From contig CM043962.1 of NCBI GenBank assembly GCA_014529385.2, positions 38,912,098-38,952,097 on the forward strand: 40,000 nucleotides of DNA. Direction: 5' to 3'. Shown one piece after another: positions 16,701 through 25,384 of the stretch. A model generated the notes under the pieces. It was given only the letters and a program-made list of their open reading frames with translations, was not told where the DNA came from and ran no database searches. The translations under genes and the position numbers were made by a program. The stretch's first letter is position 1; the number at the start of each line of letters is the position of its first letter. Origin of the DNA: Adiantum capillus-veneris (Eukaryota > Streptophyta > Polypodiopsida > Polypodiales > Pteridaceae).

Positions 16701-18068
16701 GACTACAAGTCCAAGTCTAGCAAGTGCGGATACAGACAAGAGATTCTTCTTGATCCCAAGTCTAGCAAGTGCGGATACATAAAGTGCATCAACAAGTGTG
16801 AAGGAACTGCCATTAGCAGCAGTGAGCACAATCTTTCCAACTCCCTGAACTGGATAAGAGGCGTTGTTGGCACAAGTGACTGAATTCCCATGAGGGACAG
16901 ACTCAAGAGAGGTAAAAAATTCAGGATGTGAGGTAATGTGCTTTGTAGCACCACTGTTGAAATACCACACATGTGAATCTGCAGCAACAACTGACAAGCA
17001 TGCATCATGGACAGCAGGATTGTAAGTGCACTCTGCGCTAAAAGCCCATTCTGCATCAACATCAGCAACACAGTCTCCTTTCACAGAAGACTCAACAATG
17101 GATGCATTTGTAGTGGAACCAGCATTTGCAGTGGAACCACCCTCTTTCTTCTTAGCCTCTTTGGCCTTCAACTTAGGACACAACTTGATCAAGTGATCAT
17201 TGGCTTTACAATAATGGCAACGCATCTTCTTTTTGCCCTTATCACCAGAATTTCCAGACGAATTTCTGCCAGCAGAAGCATTAGGAACATAATTTTTGCC
17301 ACTCGCAGCAGAACCATAAGAAGTGGCTGCATTAGTGTTACCACCCTTTCTTTGAGAAGCAATAAAAGCTTGTTCAGCTGCACGCTGCCTAGTCCTGTTT
17401 TTTCTGGAAAGTGACTCTTGCAACAGCAATGTGCATAATGCATCAAACTTGACAACTTTATTATTTCCTTGGGTCATCAGTCTCCAAGTACTAGCAAAAG
17501 TCTGGTAGGAATCTGGTAAGGCATCAAGAACAGTCTGCACAAGGGAACTGTCTGAAATGACTTCACCTGCAGAAATAAGCTACTCATTGATATCCTTGAC
17601 ACTAGCAAGGAAAGTGTCCATATCATCTTCCTCATGCATAATCTCCGACTCCAGCTCTTTACGCAGCAAAGCAATTTTAGCTTCATTGCGGCTTGCATAA
17701 AGACCTGCTAAAATATCCCAAGCCTGTTTTGCTGATTTTGCTGAACGGATGTGAGAAACAATGGTGCGCTTCACAGACAACGCAATCAATGCATGAGCCT
17801 GCGCATCCTTAACATCCCAACAAGCTTGTTCTGTCGTAGGCAAAACAACTCTAACAGCTGCAATCCTTGCAGCAAGACCTGCAACATCCTCAACATCGCC
17901 TACATCCTAAGAACCAGGACGTACATCAATGCCCTGCACAATGTTCCAGACACCTTTTGACACAAGAACATGTTGCATCATATAAGCCCACATAGGGTAG
18001 TTGTCCCCATCCAACCTGTCCTCAGCAGCAAACATCTTGAACACATCTGTGTTGTTGTTGTCAGCCAT
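13764..18068 (-). pseudogene. Copia-1 gag-pol polyprotein, six in-frame stops
   Basis: One frame runs from the ATG at 18068 to TGA at 13764, 1,434 codons, with no frameshift and with stops at 17907, 17580, 14976, 13983, 13887 and 13857. Gag begins MADNNNTDVFKMF. A zinc knuckle CHYCKANDHLIKLC (CX2CX4HX4C) lies near 17180-17220. The protease site reads WYFNSGATKH, with Asn for the catalytic Asp (codon 16956-16958). Integrase shows the HARFGHLN..CEGC finger and the D, D, E residues in HSDVCGP, RSDRGGEY and GVAERKNR. RT has VYKLKRKPDGE and the YVDD motif near 14710, followed by an RNase H with FSDSDWAGC. Comparison with Copia-2 shows that CAG became TAG at 13983 and that the stops at 13887 and 13857 were Gly and Glu codons. 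A functional polyprotein is not possible without readthrough of all the stops. Confidence 0.93.
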
Positions 18069-18415
18069 GGTAAATGCTGCACCTGATGTGAAAACTGCCC
18101 GAAAATAGGAGAAATGGAGCGGGAACAACCTGTGTTATATAGCACAAACCGTAGAAGACTATAAGGCACCTGTTATGCAGAAAACGGCACTAACAGAAAT
18201 TCTGCACAAATGACGAAATAGCCTGTGCAGTACTGCCTGTAGTGCAAACGGAGGCCGAAATGAGCCCAAATCAAAATTCTGAGCAGACCGAGCTCTTCGA
18301 GGATCCCCAAAATATTTGTCGACCTGTGAACGCTCGCCAAAGCTCACTGAAATCGGAGAAAGTGAGCAGGCGTATGCTGGAGTAGCTGGCGACTAAGCGC
18401 AGGAGGACGTGACCT

Positions 18416-18427
18416 GCTTTGATACCA
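18416..18427 (-). promoter_or_regulatory. Copia-1 primer binding site (initiator-Met tRNA type)
   Basis: The minus-strand sequence TGGTATCAAAGC lies two bases inside the 5' LTR. It matches the common plant initiator-Met PBS TGGTATCAGAGC at 11 of 12 positions. This fixes the element orientation together with the polypurine tract at the other end. Confidence 0.85.
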
Positions 18428-18429
18428 AT

Positions 18430-18656
18430 TGTTGGAATTAGGGTTGCAGAGAAACACACATAGCTTGGAGAAGACGAAGGAAGCTCAAGGCACACAATAG
18501 AGAGTGTGTTACTTAGTGTGCAATGGAAAGATTGATAGCCCTAGAGTGATGGGCGTATATACAATGCACGGGGGAAAAAACCTCCTAAAGAGGGAAAAAA
18601 TGCCCCGGCGGTCCTAGTGTGTTCACACACATCACTACCACATGTATATGGTAACA
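18430..18656 (-). repeat. Copia-1 5' LTR (right copy)
   Basis: A 227-bp LTR followed by the target duplication AAATA at 18657-18661. In element orientation this copy holds the promoter; GTATATACG is a weak TATA candidate. A third, more diverged copy of the same LTR lies at 19244-19471. Confidence 0.95.
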
Positions 18657-18870
18657 AAATATGGGTGCAAGAAAGCATACACATTTGCAATACACTCTCC
18701 TCTCAATCTTGCAAATTCCCTCAAGCGTCTATGAGCACAAATCTGGTAGAACTCAAGCTCCCATCGAAAGCGATCTCACCATAGTCAAAAGCTCACTTCT
18801 TTGTAGCAATCCATCCATCGCGAAGCCAAATATTGATACCAATTATGAGTGGACAAATGCGGTGCGTGTG

Positions 18871-18958
<88 letters not shown>

Positions 18959-19243
18959 ACAGGATGTGGGTGGAGCAACTCAACACTTTGGGTGTGAGAA
19001 AGCCCCTTATTCTTCTAACTAGAAAAGAATAAGGTGTGTACAACACAAGTAATGGGCGGTCGGACGTTTCTGGCATGTCCGACCAAGGTAAGAGGCACAC
19101 TGCCCTTACTCCAACAAGAATTGAGGCTCATCTGGCCTCTAAAAAAAATACGATGTCTCCTGCATGGTTTTTTCAGGAGGTCATTTCTAGTTATGATGTC
19201 AAAGGCTTGTTAGTCTATGTGCACCCATTCTACTTGTGAGTTT
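18657..19243. other. Spacer between Copia-1 and Copia-2 with a PBS-like site
   Basis: No protein-coding signal. On the minus strand TTGGTATCAATATTTGG (about 18826-18842) begins with the first eight bases of an initiator-Met PBS. It could mark the 5' end of the older Copia whose protease fragment lies at 12086-12700, with Copia-1 inserted between them. A long GA array occupies 18873-18956. The match to a PBS is only partial, so this is a suggestion. Confidence 0.35.
18873..18956. repeat. (GA)n microsatellite, about 42 units, pure
   Basis: The longest pure dinucleotide array in the window. Open frames on both strands here (poly Arg-Glu or poly Ser-Leu) are artefacts of the repeat. Confidence 0.97.
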
Positions 19244-19471
19244 TGTTGGAATTAGGGTTGCAGAAAAACACACACAACTTTGAGAAGATGAAGGAAGATC
19301 AAGGCACACAACAGAGAGTGTTTTACTTAGTGTGCAATGGAAAGATGGATAGCCCTAGAATGATGAGCGTATATGCAATGCACGGGGGAAAAAACCTCCT
19401 AGGGAGGGGAAAAATGCCTTGGCGGTCCTAAGTGTGTTCACACACATCACTACTACATGTATATGGTAACA
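19244..19471 (-). repeat. Copia-2 3' LTR
   Basis: A 228-bp repeat clearly related to both Copia-1 LTRs, with the same TGTTGGAATTAGGGTT start and GGTAACA end on the plus strand, but with many more substitutions than separate the Copia-1 pair. This marks it as an independent and probably older insertion. Confidence 0.93.
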
Positions 19472-19536
19472 AATCCCCCCCTGGAGTGATGCAGTGAACA
19501 AAAGCTGACACGTAGAGTAAAGGGAAATGCCATGTC

Positions 19537-21340
19537 CTAAGGACATGATCGGGCCAAGGGGAGTAAGCCCAAAGCTTTGCAGAAAGCTTCAAACTTCTCA
19601 CGGGACAATGCCTTTGTGAAAAGACCTGCAAGGTTGTCCTCTATTGGCACATAACCCAAGCTGATCTCTCCTGCTGAGAGTCTCTCCCTGATATAGTGGT
19701 AATGCACCTCAATGTGCTTTGTGCGAGCATGAAAAACTGGATTCCTCGCAACTGCCAATGCGCTCTGATTGTCAGTGTAGATAGTGTTGGCAGTGTCATG
19801 TCCAACACCCAAATCAGCCATAAGGTGTCTGTGCCATACAGCTATGAAGAATGCCCTGTACTTGGCATCACGACTAAAAGTGTCCATAGTAGATTGCTTC
19901 TTGATCAACCATGATATACATGAGCTGCCAAGCATGAAACAAAAACCACTTGTGGACATTTGCATGTCAAAACAACCAGCCCAATCCGAGTCCAAAAAAT
20001 CATGTAAGTGTGGCGGCAATGATCACCCCCTCAAGTAGCAAAAAATCCTCTTGACAGCCTGCCAATGCTTAGACCTTGGGCTATGCATAAATTTGTTGAC
20101 TTGTGAGACTGAAAATTGAATATCCGGCCTCGTGTTGCATACATAAATGAGGCATCCAACAACAGTTTGGTAAAGAGTGACATCTGCAATCAGCATCATA
20201 AAGACTCAATTTCAAACCTGTTTCCATGGGAGTGGCAATAGGTTTGCAATCCTCAAGTCCAAACTTACATAGCAATGTCTCTATGTAACTTTTCAGACGA
20301 AAGGCAATACCACCACTACACTGCTTGAACTGTATACCCAAGTAATGATGCAATAGCCCCAAATCTTTTATCTTGAATCTATCATTCAAATCAGCCTTAA
20401 ATTTAGCAATATGTCTCTCATTTGGTCCAGTGATCAGCAAATCATCCACATAAAAAACCACAATGAGAAGTACATCACCCTCACGCTTTCATACAATGTG
20501 CTTTCTGTTGGACTGTTATGAAAACCTTGTTTGACCAAATGAGTGTCAGCCTTCTCATACCAAACATGAGGATATTGCTTCAACCCATACAAAGCTTTTT
20601 TACATCTGCACACTTTATCCTCTTGTCCTTTCTTGACAAAACCGCGAGGCTGCATTACATAAACTTCCTCAAATATGTTACCATTCAAGAAAGCAGTAAC
20701 AATGTCGGATTGATGTACATCCCAACCAAAATGAGATGCCAATGCACATAGAAAACGCACAATCGTCATGCGACAAGTGAGAGAAAAAGTCTCTTCATAA
20801 TCTATGCCTTTTTGCTGTACATAACCCTTTGCAACAAGTCGAGCCTTATACTGATCAATCTCACCATCCAAATTGCATTTCAACTTGTAAACCCACTTCG
20901 TAACAATGGCCTTTTTGCCAAGAGGCAAATCACATAAAGTCCATGTGTCATTTTCTATAAGTGCATCATATTTTGATTGCATGACAGCCATCCAATTTTT
21001 TTGAATTTTGTGCTTCATCAAAAGACAGAGGCTCCTCAACATCATGTTAGCTCGACACAACCAAAGCATAACAATCTGATGCATAAAATGCATGGGGAGA
21101 GCCTGAACGAGTACGACTAGACAAAGGTGCATCCAATTTACTGTCACGCAATGTATGCACCAGCCATTTTGGCATACCTCTAGCCTGCTCATTTTCAGCC
21201 CTTTCCTCATCAAGTACATCTTGTACATCTGCATCAGTAATAGGATGATCTGTAACATTTTCAGAAGCCCCCATAGTCTATACTTTTGCCTCATTGGAAT
21301 TTACATTTGAACTTCCACCACTAAACAAAGGCAACAAAGT
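19537..21340 (-). pseudogene. Copia-2 RT-RNase H remnant
   Basis: Broken pol frames. RNase H (LDSDWAGCFD, IYTDNQSALAVARNP, GYVPIEDNLAGLFTK) lies at 19537-20019. The RT C-terminal part (FYVDDLLITGPNERH) is at 20081-20461, and the RT N-terminal part with the upstream linker (KAIVTKWVYKL, VHQSDIVTAFLNG) is in 20434-21294. Frame changes near 20030, 20450 and 21000 break the reading frame. The RT YVDD motif survives. It supplies the ancestral state for several Copia-1 stop codons. Confidence 0.88.
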
Positions 21341-21607
21341 CCCGGGGCGTCCACTAGAAAATACGTAAGATAGCACGTGCGAACAAAATAAGGGATTTAT
21401 AATTAGATACATTTACAAAAAATGTACTTACATAAGGGGGTTTTAATTGAAAACGTAAATATTTTCATACATAAGGGCTAGTTTTTTTGCAAAAGTTCAT
21501 ACATAAGGGGTACATTTAATACATGAAAATATACAAGTAAGGGGTTATTTAAGTACCACTTGTTTGCACGTGCTATATGCAATTTTTACATAGTGGACCC
21601 CGTTGTG
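21341..21607. mobile_element. 267-bp MITE inserted in Copia-2
   Basis: Sequence absent from Copia-1 at the homologous site and flanked by the 8-bp direct repeat AACAAAGT (21333-21340 and 21608-21615). The empty site in Copia-1 (15601-15608) holds that octamer once. The ends form an imperfect inverted repeat of about 45 bp sharing GGGG, GTCCACTA, TAGCACGTGC and AACAA blocks. No coding capacity. The 8-bp duplication suits a hAT-type non-autonomous element, but the terminal bases do not match a standard hAT end. A Mutator-like element with a 9-bp duplication (one mismatch) is possible. AAGGG motifs recur inside at 32-44 bp spacing. Confidence 0.85.
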
Positions 21608-21615
21608 AACAAAGT

Positions 21616-21832
21616 GTCATAAATGTCCTATGAGCTGACATTACTGTCTCTAGTACATGACAGCAAGGGCTGAACAGAATATTCTACAAACACAACATCC
21701 CGTGAGACCAAGATAAGCTTTGTTTGCGAATGATACAACCTGTAACCTTTCCTTTCAGCACTATAACAAACAAAAATTACATTTGACAGCTTTATCATCC
21801 AATTTTTTGCATTGTGTTTATGGCACCAAAGT
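21616..21832 (-). pseudogene. Copia-2 integrase C-terminal / linker remnant
   Basis: Continuation of Copia-2 on the far side of the MITE, homologous to about 15609-15830 of Copia-1 (phrases equivalent to LYHPQKKRILVSRDVVF and KLDDKAVKCIFV, in altered form). It ends sharply at the truncation point near 21832. It is non-functional. Confidence 0.8.
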
Positions 21833-22066
21833 GTGCGCTTCTACCACACGAGTCGGAGGTGGGGACTTGTCGAACACTATGTGCGAGCTATGAATGGCTG
21901 CAAACACACAACCAAATTATCCTAGTAAGCTCAAAGGGACCAATGGTGTGTCACTCATCGCTCTACGCTTGCCGTCGTGAAGGATTTTGTGCCGCAAAGA
22001 AGAGGGAGCCGCCGTCGTCGTGCTCAACCGCCTCGCCGCTGCCGATGCCGCCGCAATGCTCGATCA

Positions 22067-22068
<2 letters not shown>

Positions 22069-22104
<36 letters not shown>

Positions 22105-22132
22105 CGCGCGCGCACACACATACACACACACT
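22069..22132. repeat. (CT)n followed by alternating GC/AC tract
   Basis: A CT array at 22069-22101 is joined to (GC)n(AC)n at about 22103-22132. The second part alternates purine and pyrimidine and is the classic sequence type that adopts Z-DNA under torsion, while the CT array can form triplex DNA. It sits between a GC-rich GCC/GCCG-repeat stretch (about 21990-22060) and a TATA-like box on the minus strand. Confidence 0.9.
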
Positions 22133-22221
22133 CGTGAGCACACGATGGAAGAGCAGATAGAGGTAAAGCAAGAGCACTTCTTTAGCATGCATCTCAAAAT
22201 GAGGATTTTAGGTGAAGCTGG

Positions 22222-22233
22222 ACCTTTTATATG
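22222..22233 (-). promoter_or_regulatory. Possible TATA box of a truncated gene (minus strand)
   Basis: Read on the minus strand, TTCATATAAAAGGTCC is a good plant TATA match. Downstream in that direction come a pyrimidine/GA leader and then a GC-rich segment unlike the AT-rich surroundings. This is the layout of a promoter, leader and first exon. The segment then runs into the Copia-2 truncation point at 21832, so any gene would be cut off. No protein motif supports this. Confidence 0.22.
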
Positions 22234-24785
22234 AATCTGAGCCATTCACACATGAACGTGCACAGTGGCCGGTAAAAAATAATGTAAAAATGATAAGTGG
22301 TGCGCCTCTCATCGGCGATCACTTACTCACCTATAGGACCGACAAACACGGTCCATGACTCAAATAAAGTGATAAGGCGTTCATCGTGATAGGGTGTCCG
22401 TAATAAGTGGTTAACATGTCCCTCTTCGTGATGTAAATTCCGTCCTCGAAAGCTAGTAAGGTGAAGCACGTTTGTTGAAGTGGAAGAGCGTCTGAGATTG
22501 AATGTCCTTAGCTTTCTTCAAACACTACAAAATCAGAAAAAATGGCACAGTAATTGCATTCTCATAGAGCATATATAATTAAAAAGCATATGCAGTGAAT
22601 ATGTACACAGATTGATTGGTAACAAAATAATTCTCTCTGGTCCATTAAGCTGTTAATTGCGAGAGCAAAGTATTTCATGTCCGAGGACTGACTAGAGGCT
22701 ATACCTAAAGGACCTTCTAGTTAAGCTACGATAAACAAAATTACATATGAAATCATCACCTGAAATATTCCCCTTGTTTGACCCCCCAAAGTGTTTTCCA
22801 CATTGATTCAATTTTTGATGTGTGTGCTTATTTTGTATGCCTGCTTCTCAAGGAAAATCGCCCACACTAGGAGCCTCTAGGGCTCTAGTACCATAGGCAA
22901 TACATATGAGTAAAGTACCAAATCAAGCTAGGATTTCTCTTCCAGCTTAAGATTTTACATTTTTAATATTTTTGTTTGTTTGTTTTTCACTACATTTCAA
23001 TTTGTAACTTTGGGGGGTCATATTGACACTGTTACCCTCCCCAAGCTCATCACAATAGTTAAATCCCTTTATAATATTTAAGCTAAAGATCAAGAGGGAT
23101 TAAGCCCACTAGAAATCACTAGTACATTGCACACAATGCTTCATAATATCGAATTAAGAACCTAAAGTAACCATTGACAATTAGGAAGGAATTTCCCATG
23201 GTATTAAGAGAAGATCTCTAATGTCTATCTTGGTCAAACTAGCTTAGTAACTTCTTGATTCATAGACCTAAACAAGGGACTATGACATAAAATTATATTG
23301 AATCTAATGTTTAAGATTAAGCAAATGTGATGAATATTGTGCTACCAATCATAGCTACAGACAAACATGGATGCTTAAAAAGACAAGAGACAATGATAAT
23401 GGACAAGAAACACCTGTTCGTGTTGATGAGCACTCAATTCAAAGAGTGAACTAGACAAAGATTGCATGAAGTTCAAAATTCGAACTACTGCAATGTGTTC
23501 CTGTACACACACTAGAAAACACAAGGAATAAATCTAGGAGGCACATCAGTGGGAAGAGACACCAACCTTTGAACACAATAAAAAGAGCATAAAGAACCCT
23601 ACCCTAAGTATTTGCACCCCTCTAGAGGGTCAAGGGAATAGAATATTGTATAGATGGGTAGATAGCCCTAAGTCTGAACCCCTATCCTCGTCATTGTCAA
23701 GAAAATAACGTCATCATCGATGAGACCATATGTGCCATCCGTGTAATCATAAATCTTCCTAATCATCAGATGCACATATGCTCACTATAAATGTCACTAG
23801 GCATGTATAGTCATCTTGCTCAAAAGGGTAATCTTGGACAATTGGAGAGACGTTCTCTACTAAGTAGGGATCAATCGTGGTCAAGAGACGTATCAGCCAT
23901 TCAAATTCCTCAAAGTTTTCTCACACTCTAGTATATCTACCAAATCTCATTCATCACAGGCAAACACCGGGTAAACTATGTGAAACACTTGTGAAAACTA
24001 AAGAGGGTACCTCTCACCAAGGTAGGAGTGGATGACTCTAGCATACTAGCCATATCTGTAAACTGATAAATTTTGGTTAGTGTGCAAATATCGTGTCCTT
24101 GTGCATAATGTGTTATTATGATTTTTGGGTCATGTACTAGAATTTGTAGGTTTTTAGTTTTTTGTTTGGTGGCTCTTTCTCTTTTATTTTTTTATTTTTG
24201 TTTCTTGAATATAGGGCTATGTATGTACATTTCCTAAGATTGGGGTCAGGGAGGAAGGTTAAGAGGGAGCAAGTGAATGATGGATGTCAGCAACAAACAC
24301 TCCCCGCTTCCTTGGGTAGATCATACCTTTTGGAACGATGTCGTCACCATTTGAAACCAATTGTTCCAAGTTGTAATTGGTGAAGACTTTGACCAATAGT
24401 TTTTCACCACCCTAGGTGTTGGCATCTAGTTGCAAGGGTGGTAAGGTACTCTCCCATGATTTTAATTGAACGTTGTTTTAGGTGATGAATACAGAATGGA
24501 AGGGTGATATTCTTTCCTTTTTTTTGTACATTTTTTGTGGTAGGTGGAAGTTGTGAAGAAGTTTGTGTTTATGTAGAAGAACTATATGAAGAGCAAGAAG
24601 CTTCATTTGTTTTTTCTATGTTTGAGCCGAGCGATACAAGTCATTCTTGCTTGGGTACCCAAACTAGCTCCGGATTAGGTGTATAGTATTCTGTGATCTT
24701 TCCCTCCCACGGTCTTCAATTGACATTATCGTCATAGAATTTGACTGACATGGGTCTATTAGTGACAGGTAAGAACACAATTTAC
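22234..24785. other. Intergenic DNA and undefined 3' part of Gypsy-A
   Basis: No convincing gene on either strand; open frames are under 80 codons and lack motifs. The right-hand part should contain the 3' untranslated region and 3' LTR of the minus-strand Gypsy-A element, but I could not identify an LTR boundary. Short T-rich stretches near 24150-24210 and 24510-24540 are the only notable composition features. Confidence 0.4.
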
Positions 24786-24789
24786 GTTT

Positions 24790-25129
24790 AGATACCTAAA
24801 TTTGATCACTCCCTTCATAGTAGCCTTGGGATTCCAATAGTCGTTTACGAATCTAGAGCAACGTTTTCTTACATTTCTTGGAGCGAGTGGGGCATCTCTT
24901 ACAAGGCTTCTGTTTTTCAACGTAAAAAATGGTCGCTAAAGAAGCTTTAGGGACCCATTTGTATGTTTTCTTTGCTATATTACGATGAGTCTTGTGTGTC
25001 TCATGCTTTGTTTCATCTACAAAAGTTGAAGCTCTAGAGGGTTGGGCTATAGGTACAGATGGTTCAACCTCTTGGACATGCAATGTTTTGGGTTGTATTT
25101 CCTCGGGAGGTGATATCTTAGGGACTATC
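24790..25129 (-). pseudogene. Gypsy-A post-integrase module, distal part
   Basis: Minus-strand coding continuing from the retropepsin-like segment at 30273-30660 on the other side of the nested insertion. The frame on both sides agrees once the insert and one copy of CTATC are discounted. It is proline-rich and then basic, with TYKWVPKASL (near 24950), CKRCPTRSKKCKK (near 24870-24900), a stop, and then ESQGYYEGSDQI. The latter resembles the tail of the equivalent module in Gypsy-B (GVRQIWIPGG). A paired 'WVP' tail motif after a basic stretch may bind nucleic acid; that is a guess. No named family was recognised. Confidence 0.55.
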
Positions 25130-25192
25130 TGTAGAACTTGGGAACTGTCCTTGGCCAGGTCCTTGACCCCCAAGGTGGCCCTTGGCCTGACA
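25130..25192 (-). repeat. Nested element 3' LTR, internally deleted
   Basis: It starts TGTAGAACTTGGGAACTG and ends CCTTGGCCTGACA on the plus strand, matching both ends of the 126-bp LTR at 30147 but lacking about 63 bp of its middle, including the TATA region. It is preceded by CTATC. Confidence 0.8.
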
Positions 25193-25384
25193 TTACTCCC
25201 CCCTTGGAGAAGTGTTTTCGTCCTTGAAAACACAAGGGATAGTATTTGTAAGAACACTGATGTTTTCCTTATTGGCATCCCTTACGCGGGCCAATTGTCC
25301 TAATGGCTGATACTTGGTACAGTGAGGAGGTTCAATGAAACCAAGAGCAACATCTTGATTTTCAACATTGTTGTCCTTTTGCAA
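25193..25384 (-). other. Small open frame at the 3' end of the nested element
   Basis: A 63-codon minus-strand frame (MQKDNNVENQDVALGF... ending ENTSPRGE) runs up to the polypurine tract. The phrase YQPLGQLARVRDANKEN looks like ordinary protein sequence rather than random frame, and it may be the last remnant of the element's pol or gag. No family assignment is possible. Confidence 0.3.

Larger units (their letters stand above)
13462..18656 (-). mobile_element. Copia-1: complete but inactivated Ty1/Copia LTR retrotransposon
   Basis: A 5,195-bp element in minus orientation. The LTRs at 13462-13688 and 18430-18656 are both 227 bp, differ at four positions by eye, and have TG..CA ends. The flanking 5-bp target duplication AAATA is exact at 13457-13461 and 18657-18661. 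The primer binding site is at 18416-18427 and the polypurine tract at 13689-13700. The internal order gag, protease, integrase, RT, RNase H defines Copia. The LTR similarity points to a relatively recent insertion, while the coding frame holds six nonsense codons and a mutated protease site. It may therefore have been copied from, or moved in trans as, an already defective family member. Confidence 0.95.
19244..21832 (-). mobile_element. Copia-2: 5'-truncated copy of the Copia-1 family
   Basis: A 3' LTR (19244-19471), polypurine tract and the C-terminal half of pol follow the same order as Copia-1. Homology then stops abruptly after GGCACCAAAG at about 21832, so gag, protease, most of integrase and the 5' LTR are missing. 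The right flank is unrelated DNA, and no matching target duplication was found. The copy carries frameshifts, short deletions (including one near 20030 relative to Copia-1) and a MITE at 21341-21607. It retains Gln, Gly and Glu codons where Copia-1 has stops at 13983, 13887 and 13857, so it is not simply a descendant of the defective Copia-1 copy. Confidence 0.9.

Noticed and set aside
18661-19100. Long frames of poly Arg-Glu or poly Ser-Leu
   Set aside because: Produced by translating the GA microsatellite; the same applies at 6607-6801, 21814-22245 and 27654-27908.
13457-21832. A single large retrotransposon spanning all three 227-bp LTR copies
   Set aside because: The AAATA duplication closes Copia-1 at 18661, and the third LTR is clearly more diverged, so Copia-2 is a separate insertion.
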